Shown piece by piece: positions 43,701-53,394 of a stretch of 64,000 nucleotides of DNA. Position numbers and translations under genes: made by a program. The notes beneath the pieces are model-generated. The model saw only the letters and a list, made by a program, of their open reading frames with translations, was not told the origin of the DNA and searched no databases. The stretch is taken from the NCBI GenBank assembly GCA_946902875.1, contig OX336355.1:12991347-13055346 (forward strand). Reading direction: 5' to 3'. Origin of the DNA: Nematopogon swammerdamellus. Its lineage: Eukaryota; Arthropoda; Insecta; Lepidoptera; Adelidae. Position 1 is the stretch's first letter, and each line of letters starts with the position of its first letter.

Positions 43701-46566
43701 GAGCATCGTTACTGTTGCATACTAACTCGCACGTCTATTTATGTACATGCTGAAACCAAGTCAGTAACTTCATTTCTACTATTGCCAGTATCTTGCCGTG
43801 CGTATAGTGCCACCAGGAAGTTATTATGCTTGGGAAATATGCGAACTCTCTGCATTCCTAAGAAGGCGGGACGTGAACTTTCGATCGAAAGTTTGTCGAT
43901 AATTTACGTTATTAAGTCGTACAATTCATCGAAAAACTTTAGATCGAAAGTTCACGTCCCTTCTTAGGAATGCAGACAGTTTCGCATATTTCCCACGCAT
44001 CATAACTTCCTGGTGGCACTATACCATCCCGTGGTACCACGGGACGGCGCGCTATGAGCAGCGGGTGGCCGAGTGGTTTCGGCATCGGTTTCTCATGCGA
44101 GAGGTCCGAGGTTCGAATCCGGTCGGCGTGCACCAATGAGTTTTTTCTGACGAAAAAATGTACGTGCATACCTACACCTGCTGCTTCACCGTTCGGAACC
44201 GGTGGTGTAAAACTGTAGGTCCCTTCCCTTGCCCCTTACTAGGTGGTAGATCCAAATTGTAGCCGACTGGGTTGGTACCACCGTACTGGATGTAAGATGG
44301 CCGCATAGCAGCCTCGGTTGTGTTCTCCTCTAGTCCAGTATAGCCAGCAATCCAGGGAAGTCTTCGGTATGGCACCTACCTTCTCGGAGGTGATATTGGC
44401 TGATCGGAGCATGTGGTTTGGCCCCTCCGACTCAGCCACCCATACCGGATTACATAAAAAAAAAATTTAATGGGGAGTTTACTCAGAAAAACCGCCACGT
44501 CGTCGCCGGCATCGTCACGCTTCGAGGTCAAGCTCAAAGTCGAGGTAGAGGTACAGAGATAGAGATAGAGAAGTATAACTTCTAACGCGCACTTTTTTTT
44601 GCAATCCTGTATGGGTTGTCAAGTCCGAGGGCCACCTTTTTTTTATAGAAACTGACACGGTTGGCTACATCACGTACAACATCCGTGATGTCAACCCATA
44701 AAACCGGGTGAACTAGGTGCCATTGTCGGCTACACTGAACTGGGCGGAAAACATGAACTAGGTATTTACATAGCCGTTTCGACCGACGTTTCATTTAGTG
44801 CGGTGGTACAACCCGGGCGGGATAAACCCTACCACTTAGTAATGTAAGAATGGAAGAGACCGACATTTTAACGTGGAATCCGAACCACGGTCAGCCTCCA
44901 ACGGTCGAGCGGTAGTAGTAATGCAAGTACTGAGGTTGACTGTAAGAAATCTCTGTAAGGGATAAGTCCGCCTTTGCACCTTATGTAAATTTTCTAATGT
45001 ATTTGTTACTGTTTAATGTTTACTGGAGCAATAAAGAATTTTACTATCTATCTATCTACTGACCGCGCCCAGGTGTGCTTATCAACAGTCGACCGACCGC
45101 ACCACTGAGCTACCGAACCTCCCGTTGGATTTATAAAATGAAATGTGTCCCGCGCAGGAGGTCTACCCGGCTACTGGGCTTCCTACCTAAGCTACCTGCC
45201 TGCGCTGGCCAAGCGGAAGGGCGGCCAAGTTCGCTTCACCACGCAGCAGACAAACACGCTGGAGAGACGCTTCGCGGGCAACAAGTACCTCAGCCCTGAA
45301 GACCGCCGGCTGCTCGCTCAGCAGCTGAAGCTGAGCGATCGACAGGTATAGCTTTTAAGAATTCCGTTTAAGAGAAGCGTAAAAAGGCATCTGTCACGCC
45401 GGCACGGCATTCGCAGCCCCCGTTCTAATCCGAATGCTTTTGGGCGTCGCCGCCGCCGGCTCAACAATCCACGCTGACGGCGCCAAGTTTTTTTTTTATG
45501 TTATCCGATATGGGTGGCTGAGTCGGAGGGGCCAAAGCACATGCTCCGACCAGCCAATATCACCTCCGAGAAGGTAGGTGCCATACCGGAGACTTCCCTG
45601 GATTGCTGGCTATACTGGGCTAGAGGAGAACACAACCGAGGCTGCTATGCGGCCATCTTACATCCAGTACGGTGGTACCAACCCAGTCGGCTACAATTTG
45701 AGCCTACCACCTAGTAAGGGCTTCTACACCGTTGGACACCGCTGGCTACATCACCTACAACATCCGTGATGTCAGCCCATAACCACAGATTACCTTAATA
45801 GTTACTTCGTCCATAACCACAGATTACTTAATACATAACACCAGGTGAACTTGGTGCCACGTTAGTGCTTCCCTTCGGTCGTGCCGGCTACACTGAACTG
45901 GACGGAAAACACAAACTATTTACATAGCCGTTTCGACCGACCTTTCATTCAGTGCGGTGGTATCACCCCGGGCGGGTTAAACCCTACCACCTAGTAATAT
46001 AAGAAGGGAGTCTTAATATCCCTTTCCGAATTCCGTTTAAGAGAAGCGTAAAAAGGCATCTGTCACGCCGGCACGGCATTCGCAGCCCCCGTTCTAAACC
46101 GAATGCTTTTGGGCGTCGTCGTCGTCTCAACAATCCACGCTGAGATGGCGCCAAGTGTTTCGCGTATCAATAAAAAAAGAAATAAACACCTTGGCGAACT
46201 AGGTGCCAAGTCAGTGCTTATCTTTTGTCGCACCGGCTACACTGAACTGGACGGTAAACACGAACTAGGTAGGGGGTATCAACCCGAGAAACATGTTTTT
46301 TGTTTGTTTAATAGATAGAGCATATCGTAAAAATGGGTTATACTTACATACAAGCGTCAAACTTGGTATGATTATAGTGTTAGGTTGTAGTTACAGCTAT
46401 CAAGTAAGTTCAAACCTCTCGTCCACAGGTAAAAACATGGTTCCAGAACCGACGCGCCAAGTGGCGTCGCACAAACAGCGGCGGTGACAAAACTGATCCC
46501 GAAATCGAAGATATCTCTGATGATGAGGAGGAACTGAGCGACGAACGCAAGGCTGACTCCGTCTGA
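40226..46566 (+). CDS. Hhex: hematopoietically-expressed homeobox protein Hhex homologue (3 exons, spliced)
   Basis: join(40226..40799, 45158..45345, 46429..46566), 299 residues. The start at 40226 has A at -3; the in-frame codon at 40199 is TTG. SFRIEDILSRP (20-30) is an EH1 motif as in vertebrate HHEX. Residues 90-190 are proline-rich and probably disordered. The homeodomain (211-270) begins RKGGQVRF, has KYLSPEDRR in helix 2 and VKTWFQNRRAKWRR in helix 3 with Gln50 and Asn51. KGGQVRF and KYLSP are diagnostic of Hhex. A short acidic tail (271-299, IEDISDDEEELSD) follows. Known family role: nuclear repressor recruiting Groucho/TLE through EH1. Both introns use GT-AG and keep frame (phase 1, then phase 0 between homeodomain residues 44 and 45). 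Both introns are packed with retroelements. It is tail-to-tail with jagunal. The 5' UTR and poly(A) site are not resolved. Confidence 0.93.
40975..41425 (+). pseudogene. LINE C-terminal fragment (Jockey/CR1 group) in hhex intron 1
   Basis: The later part reads KLWNALPPDVFSSVYELGSF then KRSVKRHLSHRHG, a standard C-terminal polymerase block. Upstream pieces (LQLRRD, CSEELFETIP-like) are in other frames. Tail TATCCATAAAAAA at 41417. Pieces of the same family recur at 45359-45488 and 46024-46172. Confidence 0.75.
41427..41475 (+). repeat. dispersed repeat G, 5' fragment
   Basis: AACCGGCCAAGTGCGAGTCG followed by AACTCGCGCACCGAGGGTTC, directly after the LINE tail. Confidence 0.6.
41690..41897 (+). 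repeat. dispersed repeat E, copy 2
   Basis: Pairs with 23085-23292 in the same orientation. It is followed by a CGCAAGCGAAGCCGCGGAC box, a common lepidopteran retroelement end. Confidence 0.65.
42048..42122 (+). mobile_element. SINE B-like head fragment
   Basis: Resembles the diverged head at 31973 (GGTCTTGGCT, GAGCTCTTGATCTTACGA) and has a B-box-like GGTTCGAATTCGGCCGGCA. The body is missing and T-rich DNA follows. Confidence 0.45.
43805..44021. mobile_element. Tc1/mariner-type MITE with TA target duplication
   Basis: 217 bp. The left end TAGTGCCACCAGGAAGTTAT and the reverse complement of the right end TAGTGCCACCAGGAAGTTAT match. The inverted repeats extend about 90 bp each with a few differences and indels. 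TA flanks it at 43803-43804 and 44022-44023. The loop of about 40 bp has no ORF. It lies in hhex intron 1, 40 bp before a SINE B. Confidence 0.88.
44061..44465 (+). mobile_element. SINE family B, full-length copy 2
   Basis: Nearly identical to 1311-1711. A box TGGCCGAGTGG, B box GGTTCGAATCC, shared core and CAGCCACCCATACCGG end with A-tail. In hhex intron 1. Confidence 0.88.
44589..44636 (-). mobile_element. SINE family B 3'-end fragment
   Basis: T-run, then GCAATCCTGTATGGGTTG and TCCGAGGGCCACC, a decayed reverse SINE B terminus next to a reverse SINE A tail. Confidence 0.45.
44637..45117 (-). mobile_element. SINE family A copy interrupted by a LINE end, abutting hhex exon 2
   Basis: Full minus-strand SINE A whose head is split at the 5S-like TCAGTACTTGG by an insertion (44934-45056) with TACTGA on both sides. 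It ends 40 bp before hhex exon 2, so only about 40 bp of non-SINE DNA can hold the branch point and acceptor. Confidence 0.85.
44934..45056 (+). mobile_element. retroelement 3' end with (TATC)n tail nested in SINE A
   Basis: GGTTGACTGTAAGAAATCTC ... GGAGCAATAAAGAATTTTAC then TATC repeats. TACTGA target duplication at 44928-44933 and 45057-45062. The same family is seen reversed at 56440-56555 and in parts at 11015-11125, 36938-36998 and 37535-37580. Confidence 0.8.
45158..45345 (+). CDS. Hhex: Hhex exon 2 (homeodomain residues 1-44)
   Basis: 188 bases between CGCGCAG|GAGG and CGACAG|GTATAG. The polypyrimidine tract is short and the donor is weak at +4 to +6 (TAG). It lies 40 bp after a SINE and 13 bp before a LINE piece. 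Confidence 0.9.
45359..45488 (+). pseudogene. LINE end fragment in hhex intron 2 (same family as 40975-41425)
   Basis: GAATTCCGTTTAAGAGAAGC then GCACGGCATTCGCAGCCCCC to ACGGCGCCAAG, the last coding part of the LINE. A SINE B (reverse) breaks it at 45488. Confidence 0.7.
45489..45720 (-). mobile_element. SINE family B copy, 5'-truncated, reverse
   Basis: T-run at 45489-45498, then the reverse of the B tail (CCGATATGGGTGGCTGAGTC), core TTACATCCAGTACGGTGG, ending CCACCTAGTAAGG. No head. In hhex intron 2. Confidence 0.8.
45733..46012 (-). mobile_element. SINE family A 3' two-thirds with internal insert
   Basis: Body of SINE A in reverse. After CAGCCCATA it holds a 56-bp insert made of two imperfect copies of ACCACAGATTACTTAAT. 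It ends at the TAGTAATATAAGAAGGG junction also seen at 16664 and 60676. Confidence 0.75.
46024..46172 (+). pseudogene. LINE end fragment, second copy in hhex intron 2
   Basis: Repeats the 45359-45488 segment (GAATTCCGTTTAAGAGAAGC) and continues to the true tail GCGTATCAATAAAAAAAG. Confidence 0.7.
46183..46278 (-). mobile_element. SINE family A fragment
   Basis: CACCTTGGCGAACTAGGTGC to CTGGACGGTAAACACGAAC, reverse orientation. About 150 bp before hhex exon 3. Confidence 0.6.
46429..46566 (+). CDS. Hhex: Hhex exon 3 (homeodomain recognition helix, acidic tail, stop)
   Basis: Acceptor CGTCCACAG|GTAAAAACATGG. Encodes VKTWFQNRRAKWRR, then a 29-residue D/E-rich tail and TGA at 46564-46566. Confidence 0.92.
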   Translation, partial: VKTWFQNRRAKWRRTNSGGDKTDPEIEDISDDEEELSDERKADSV

Positions 46567-46663
46567 TCTTGACTTACTATGACTTAGAATATAGCTAAGT
46601 TCTTTATTTATCTTTATCAGCTATTCTGTATTATTAGCAATTCATCGTTACTAGCAATTTCTT

Positions 46664-47312
46664 GTACCGTGTGTGTCATAGAGACCAAGGGATAAGAACG
46701 AGATGCCTTGCTAAAGGGCGACAGGACAGCAGAGGCGGCGCAAGGCGTGGGCGACGTGGGCGACCGCCCACGGCCCGCGGCCCGAGGGGCCTCGCGCCTA
46801 GAAAGTTCATTCAGCTTTGATTCATGAAAAATATTCAGCTAGACCTATTAAAAGAGACCCCGAGTAAACATGTATAGACTTAATCAAAGGCAAACTAAAG
46901 CTTACTATAAGCATTTATTAGACACAAGATGAGAAAGCAGGACAAAGGCAGTGAATATTGTAACAATACAAGTGCTGTATTATTGCGATTTGATGATGTT
47001 GTTGAATGTATTGAGTATTGGCAAAATTGAGAAGGCCTCTTATCTTGCCCACGTCAAATTAAGGTCATGCCCCGCCACTGCAGGCCAGACAGCTCTATTT
47101 GGCACAGTCCTTCTACCGAGTCATGCAGCAGGTGGGTTTTCCTGCTCACTTGCTGCTCGATAGGTTATCTTGTCCTAATACTACTTTGCTAAACGTGGTG
47201 GTCGGTGTTGTGATGTAATTTACCGGAATGTTTGCAGCACAACACCGATTGCTCTGCTCAACCCGATTGTCGGGATATTGGGTGTGGGTATGTATGTATG
47301 TATTCAATGCAG
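46664..47312 (+). repeat. dispersed repeat D pieces around unrelated DNA
   Basis: A 5' part (ACCGTGTGTGTCATAGAGAC to GGGCGACAGG, 46664-46722) is followed by a GC-rich GGGCGACCGCCCACGGCCCG patch and AT-rich DNA. The 3' part is at 47085-47312, ending in (GTAT)n. It may be one D copy split by an insertion of about 360 bp. Confidence 0.5.
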
Positions 47313-48290
47313 CAACTTCTCATGATCCGTCTCAATCACTCCAACGGGCTCCTCAATACGTCCAGTGAGACAGAGCTGCGTCTACCGCCATTTGTGCGAT
47401 AATTTATTAATGCACAGATTATGTGTTAATTCAGAATAGGCAGGCTAGTATATTGATAAAGGTAAATTCGACTATTGGAGATTTCTGAGAGGGTAGCGAA
47501 GTACAGCCGCTTCTCCAGCAAATGTTTTTTTTTTCGAAACATTACCACAGATTACTTACATTACACAGAAACATCGAAACATTGAGGCGTGGCCATATTC
47601 TTTATTCATCAGTACAGTACACTGCACTCGGATTCGTCATATTTTATAACATTTAACATTTTGCCAGTTCGATTATCACAGCGAAGAACTTGCAAGAAAC
47701 TTCGCTGGATATATTTTTTACGTCCAGTCTGCATTTACAATTTACAATAATGTTTGCCACTGCCTACATAGTACGAGTCAAGTCATCACTATTTCTAAAA
47801 AATTATCAGTATCACATACACATTTGTATGAAAACAAAAGTTTTTGTGTTAAATGTATCTTGTATGTTTCGAAAAAACATGCGCAGTAGGAGACGCGGCT
47901 TAACGGTGCGTGCGTACCTCCAGCTGAGAAATGGTCAGGTGATTTTCGTCTTTGGTGCGGTACGGCCATATTTTAGCCATCTGTACACATTGACTTATAT
48001 ACTTTAGCATATCACTGTCTGTACAAGCATTACCTACCATGGTACGCTAGAAAGGGGCTAATTTCGTAGTTTAGTTAGTACCCGTAATGAATGAGCATCT
48101 AGGACATTATCAGTGTGGAAGGGACATCAGAGGCGTGTCAAGTTAGCGGGACTATCTATTCTCAATTAGCAATTCATCGCTACCGAAAATTTCTCATGAT
48201 TCGTCTCACTCGCTCCAATGGGCTTCTCAATGCGTCTAGTAAGACAGTGCTCTGGCTACAGTTATTTTTGTGATAATCTCCAATCGAAAA
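47312..48290 (+). repeat. direct repeat pair downstream of hhex
   Basis: 47318-47425 and 48180-48290 share CTCATGATCCGTCTCAATCA-like, CTCCAACGGGCTCCTCAAT-like and GTCCAGTGAGACAG-like blocks in one order. Origin unknown. Confidence 0.55.
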
Positions 48291-49044
48291 TTGGCAGACA
48301 GGTCACAGGACCGCGAGTCGTATGTGAAGATTCGTTGTCTATGCCTACCTCATTGGGAAACAGTTGTGATGTTAGGCACGTTGGTGATTCGGAATGCTTG
48401 AGAAGTGGACTGTAGGTTGTCTCTGACCTTAGATTTCCATGGGCGTGGTCCCGTCGGTTTTTCTGCTTACGTTTTCGTGGTATCCAGGGTTCGACCCATT
48501 CTTGATTGGAATGCACTTTAATTCAGATGAGTTCTTGCTCGATAAATTGGGACTGATGAAAACTATTAATTTCGTCACCGGTTGGTTTGGAGAAGGAAGA
48601 ATTATAATGAAAAATTATATGGAGGTAGGTTTGGAAGATTTTAATTTTTAATAGTGAAGTTTTCGACCTAAATACCTTCTATAATTTGCTTGCCATATCA
48701 AATTCAGTGGTGCCATTTAAATATGCTGAAAATCCCTAAAATTATGTGAAGAATAAGCATACGTAACTATATGTCTCTCAGAAATGTTCACTTGTGGTTT
48801 TGCCCATACAAACGAATATACTGATATGATTTTGTGTAACAAACAGTAGGTGTTTGTGCTTCGAAGCAGGACGAACTGTTCCAATTCAAGGTCTACAGAC
48901 TACAGAACAAGATTAAATTTTCAATGTATTAACTGAATAAGACTGTTCCTTTATTAGAAACATTAGCTATTGCTGTTTATTTTTCGTGTTCCCAAACGAA
49001 GCCTAAAGAAAGTTTAAAGTAAAAAAACAAATTAACAAATTTAA

Positions 49045-50515
49045 AAAAACCCCGACACATCAACAACGTTAATTAAAGGCGTCCCCCGACGCCTTTAATT
49101 AACTAAGCTGAAATTATTTTTAACTTTTGCAGGGATGTTGTGTAGGGTTTTTTTTTTAATTTGTAATAAAATTTTTATTTCAAGCTTTTTAAGAGATGTA
49201 ATTTGAAATTGTAATAATTTGTTAGGGTAGGACAAGTACATAAATTAGTTTTGTAATAATTTCCGTTTGTTGTTGTTTGCTGCCCAGCCTCTTGGGAAGA
49301 CGGGTGGGCCATTCTCCGCACTGAGACCTCAAGACGGTCCGTTGTACGTTGGCGCTCGGGTGGTGTTACTCCAGCCACCCGAGCTCTTTCATGAAGTGGA
49401 GCACTCTTCTTGGACGCTTCCACACTCCATGGGCAGTTCCCACGTTCCCAAGAAACTGCAGTCGTACTTCTGCCACCACCGGGCACTCCAGGAGCACGTG
49501 GGTGGCTGATTCGTCCTCCGCCATGCAGCCTCTGCACAGGGGACTGTCGGTGACACCTATTGTAAACAAGTGTCTGTTGAGTGGGCAATGACCCGTAAGA
49601 AGTCCTACCGCCATACGCAGTTGACCTCTGTGGAACTTTAGCAGGCATTTCCTGAGTCTCAGGTCTGGTTTGGGAATGGCTTCCCGGGATTGCCTGCAGT
49701 CCCTGGTGTTGGCCCAAAGATTTTCATGTTTAGATTTTGTAAGTTGATGTAGCCAATATTTGAACTGGCTGATTGGTAAGGGTACATACGGTTCTGGGCC
49801 TTCTGCACTCCAGCTGGAGCCCCGTTTAGCCAGCTCGTCCGCCGCATCGTTCCCGTAGGAGCCGCTGTGCCCCCTGATCCACTGTAGGGTTACCTTGTTG
49901 TTTACCGCTATACCCTCTAGTGCCTGGTGGCACTGGAGTATCAGTCCGGAGTTGATTGTCACGGTGTTTAGGGCTTGTAGCACCGATGCGCTGTCTGACA
50001 GTACTCTGATCTGGTAACCAGTGATTTCTCTGCTGCGTACTGCCGCTGCTGCCTCTATTATTCCGATGCACTCAGCCTGGAAGATTGAGTTGTGAATACC
50101 TAGAGTGATTGTCTTATGTATGTTTAGGTCAAGTGAGAAAGCTGCTGCCCCTGTTCCCGACCCTGTTTTTGACCCATCGGTGTATATTCTTACCTCGGAC
50201 CCCGAATAGTCCTTAGGTTCCTCAGCTAGTTCTACATAGTAGTGTTTGTCAAACACGTGTGTTTTCCTGATTCTATCACACGGTGCCTCTATCAGGGGAT
50301 TGTTTGTTTCCGTTTATGAAAAGTGCTGATGCTCTTCGAATCGGCTGACCTGGTCTTCATCAAACATAGCTAAGAACCATCCGGGTTAAACCAGCTTTCT
50401 AATAAAAAAAAACGGCCCATCCGTTTGGAAGCTACGATACACAAGACACACAGACAGACGTAGGCGTCAAACTTATAACACCCCCCTTTTGCGTCGGGTG
50501 TTAAAAGACAAAAAT
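49045..50515 (-). repeat. dispersed repeat H, copy 2, split by a LINE
   Basis: Outer parts 49045-49148 (ACCCCGACACATC, GGCGTCCCCCGACGCC) and about 50340-50515 (GGAAGCTACGATACACAAGA, AACACCCCCCTTTTGCGTCG) match 19340-19850 in reverse order. The LINE 49149-50330 separates them. Confidence 0.55.
49149..50330 (-). pseudogene. 5'-truncated LINE 3' end encoding an RNase H domain
   Basis: The minus frame from an upstream stop near 50320 to 49366 reads about 315 codons without a break; the codon at 50256 is GTG, not a true start. RNase H features: VRIYTDGSKTGSGTG (first Asp), QAECIGIIEA (Glu), VLSDSASVLQAL (Asp), WIRGHSGSYGNDAADELAK (last His/Asp). A C-terminal zinc-knuckle-like CRGCMAEDESATHVLLEC follows. 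This layout is known from R1/LOA/I-group non-LTR elements with C-terminal RNase H. The endonuclease and polymerase are missing. It ends in a 3' UTR and poly(A) (plus T-run 49149-49158). It is little decayed, so a fairly recent insertion. Confidence 0.85.
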
Positions 50516-50830
50516 TTTACAACGACTGTTAAATCTGCTTAATAATGTACCTACTCCTTTCAAGTCCATACAAAAGGTACTTTCATTTTAGATTAATTTC
50601 AAATATTATGTACTTACTAAACTACTAATTTTCTATTTCTAGTATTTTGGGAATCTTTTGTGTTACTTACGTCCATAGGTTGTCTGAAATATAAAATGTT
50701 TTTCGTTGTGTAAAATCACGACATGTTTATAAAATGCGCCTGAAAATTCATAAGCCACCATGTTCCATGCAATCATCCGATAAATAAAGCGATCTACGAG
50801 GATACAGTTTTTTTGTGTTATTATTATTAC

Positions 50831-51886
50831 CAGGGATCGTAATTAGGTAGAGTATAAATACCTACCTAATGTTGGCGACAAGACATAACATGGAGTGGTT
50901 AAAACTACCTCTTCCGGGAATTCTGGGATTTGAAAAATATTTCATGGTTGGTAGTGATATCCTTAGTTAGTAACTCTTGACACCTGTAACATGCGGAAGA
51001 TATCAACACCTTATTTAAAAACCCTAAAATTATTTAAAAAAATAATATTAATAGAATAGAAAAGTATTTTATTCTATTATACATACATACATACATTACA
51101 TTACATTAACACAAATAGAGCATACATTGTACAAAAGAAAGGGCGTAGGTGCAGCATATGGCCACTTGAGTAGCTCAAGGGCCGCTGTTTTTAGGTCTAT
51201 TATTAATATGGATGCCCTTTATACCCTTTATTAATATGGAAGTAAATTCGATTTTAAAATATTTTTTGCGATTTTTAATAAGGTATTCATAATACATTAC
51301 AGCGTGTTACAAGTGTCAAAAGTTAGAGCATACATTGTACAAAAGAAAGGGCGTAGGTGCAGCATATGGCCACTTGAGTAGCTCAAGGGCCGCTGTTTTT
51401 AGGTCTATTATTAATATGGATGCCCTTTATGCCCTTTATTAATATGGAAGTAACTTCGATTTTAAAATAATTTTTGCGATTTTTAATAAGGTATTCATAA
51501 TACATTACAGTGTGTTACAAGTGTCAAAAGTTAGAGTATACATTGTACAAAAGAAAGGGCGTAGGTGCAGCATATGGCCACTTGAGTAGCTCAAGGGCCG
51601 CTGTTTTTAGGTGTATTATTAATATGGATGCCCTTTATACCCTTGATTAATATGGAAGTGAATTCGATTTTAAAATAATTTTTGCGATTTTTAATAAGGT
51701 ATTCATAATACATTACAGCGTGTTACAAGTGTCAAAAGTTACTAACTATAGATAGGTAGGTGTACCTACCACTACCAGGAAATATCTTTCAAATTCCGGA
51801 ATTCCCAAAAGAGGTGGTTTTAACCACGCCTCCTCGCTAACATACGGTATTTATACTCTACCTATCAAAGAGAATATCAATCCCTG
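50831..51886. mobile_element. non-autonomous hAT-type transposon, 1056 bp, with 8-bp target duplication
   Basis: Perfect 8-bp duplication ATTATTAC at 50823-50830 and 51887-51894. Ends are CAGGGATCGTAATT and (reverse complement) CAGGGATTGATATT. Inverted repeats of about 120-130 bp share GGTAGAGTATAAATACC, GTGGTTAAAAC and GGGAATTC with indels. CAGGG ends plus 8-bp duplications are the hAT hallmark. It has no transposase ORF; the centre is a 208-bp tandem array. Confidence 0.92.
51117..51744 (+). repeat. 3 x 208-bp tandem repeat inside the hAT element
   Basis: Copies start at about 51121, 51329 and 51537, exactly 208 bp apart. Each holds AGAAAGGGCGTAGGTGCAGC, CTTGAGTAGCTCAAGGGCCG (a short palindrome) and AATAAGGTATTCATAATAC. 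Copies differ at only a few bases. (ACAT)n precedes the first. Confidence 0.95.
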
Positions 51887-52358
51887 ATTATTACTTACGT
51901 TGAATGTGTCAAAACTAATCCCCCTTAACACCTCTTTTGCCATATTACTTATTTTTACACGTCCAACCTAATGATATAAAATGCAATCAATTAACATTGA
52001 GATAGGAGCGCCCGCGTAAGTGCGTAAGTAGAATGTCACGTGTCATGTCAGGTAGCCAAATAGGCGGTTGATAGCTGACGGATTGTTTTGATTGGCAGGT
52101 TAATGTAATACTATCAGCACTTCTGCCAACGTGTCAGTAGGGAAGAGTGCTCTCATGGCGCACTTAATCAAAAGTGGCAGCTATGAGGTGGCTTTATATT
52201 GCTAAAATCCTACTAGTAGTTGGTATCTACTTAGTAAGTAGACTCGTAGATATTTTTTTTATATATGTTTTTAGTTGTAAATAATTTGTAGTAAAAATAC
52301 CTAAACTTAGCGATGGGTTAATTTACAAAACAGACAATGTGTCGGCTTTGTCAACTTT

Positions 52359-52732
52359 GTCAGCCTCGGTAGCTCTGTGGTGTGGTCGGTCGACTGTTGT
52401 TAAGCACCTGGGCGCGGTCGGTACCTGGACTGGTGACCGTTCGACCGTTAGAGGCTGACCGTGGTTCGGATTCCACGTAAAACTGTAGGTCCCATCCCTT
52501 CTTACCTTACTAGGTGGTAGGGTTTATCCCGTCCCGGTTGGTACCACCGCACGGAATGAAACGTCGGTCGAAACAGCTATGTAAATAGTCGTGTTTTCCG
52601 TCCAGTTCAGTATAGCCGACACGGAATGAAGGTAAGCACTAACATGGCACCTAGTTCACCCGGTGTTAAGGGCTGACATCACGGATGTTGTAGGTGTTGT
52701 AGTCAACCGTGTCAGTTTCCATAAAAAAAAAA
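52359..52732 (+). mobile_element. SINE family A copy, full length
   Basis: GTCAGCCTCGGTAGCTCTGT head, 5S-like CTGGGCGCGGTCGG and GGTGACCG, complete body, GTCAGTTTCCATAAAA and A9 tail. Confidence 0.88.
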
Positions 52733-53394
52733 TCCATTTGGGCAATTCTACAGGAGAGAAAAAAAATTATCATCTAGGTAGGTACCTAATCCTAAATCCA
52801 AAAATCCACTTTCTTTATTATGTTATTAAAATTAGATTTTTATGGAAAACATAAGAAAAAATATTTGCTCAAGCCTTAATAGCAAAACTTGGAGTCGGAA
52901 GATTTGATGAAATTAAAATAAGTACACAGTTACCTAATACGAAATCGCAATTCGCAGCGACGATGTTCTGGCATACAAAATGGCGCCAGTAGGCGGAGTT
53001 ACCACATTTTCCGTATTGTAAGCAGTAATGGATTAGAGTTGGTAGAATTTTGTGTGCTCTGTTTTGGCTGTAATGCGGAATCTTAGAAGTTGTCTGTTTT
53101 GTGAACACATGGAGAAATTAATTTCCTACATGCTGGTAAAATTCCAATACTAAATAACTGAATAAGTAACATAAAACTACGTAACCGGCATTATAATAAC
53201 TATCAAATAGGGTACTTTTGGAAATTTCCTAGAATGCTTCAATGTTTAGTCCACCAGCAGAGGATAAATTTAAACACACACATGAACTTCAGTAGCACAA
53301 GTAAAGGGCAGAAAAGGAATATCTGCATGTATAATAATAATCAACGTTGGGTGTGACAAGAACTGAAGAATAAAACATCAAATAGATTAAAATA

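Noticed and set aside
48439..48651. 70-codon plus-strand ORF downstream of hhex
   Set aside because: No recognisable domain, no splice or start context, and neighbouring repeats; could not be supported as a gene.
49175..49717. 180-codon minus-strand ORF overlapping the RNase H fragment
   Set aside because: Different frame over the same LINE DNA; basic/proline-rich with no domain. The RNase H frame explains the region.
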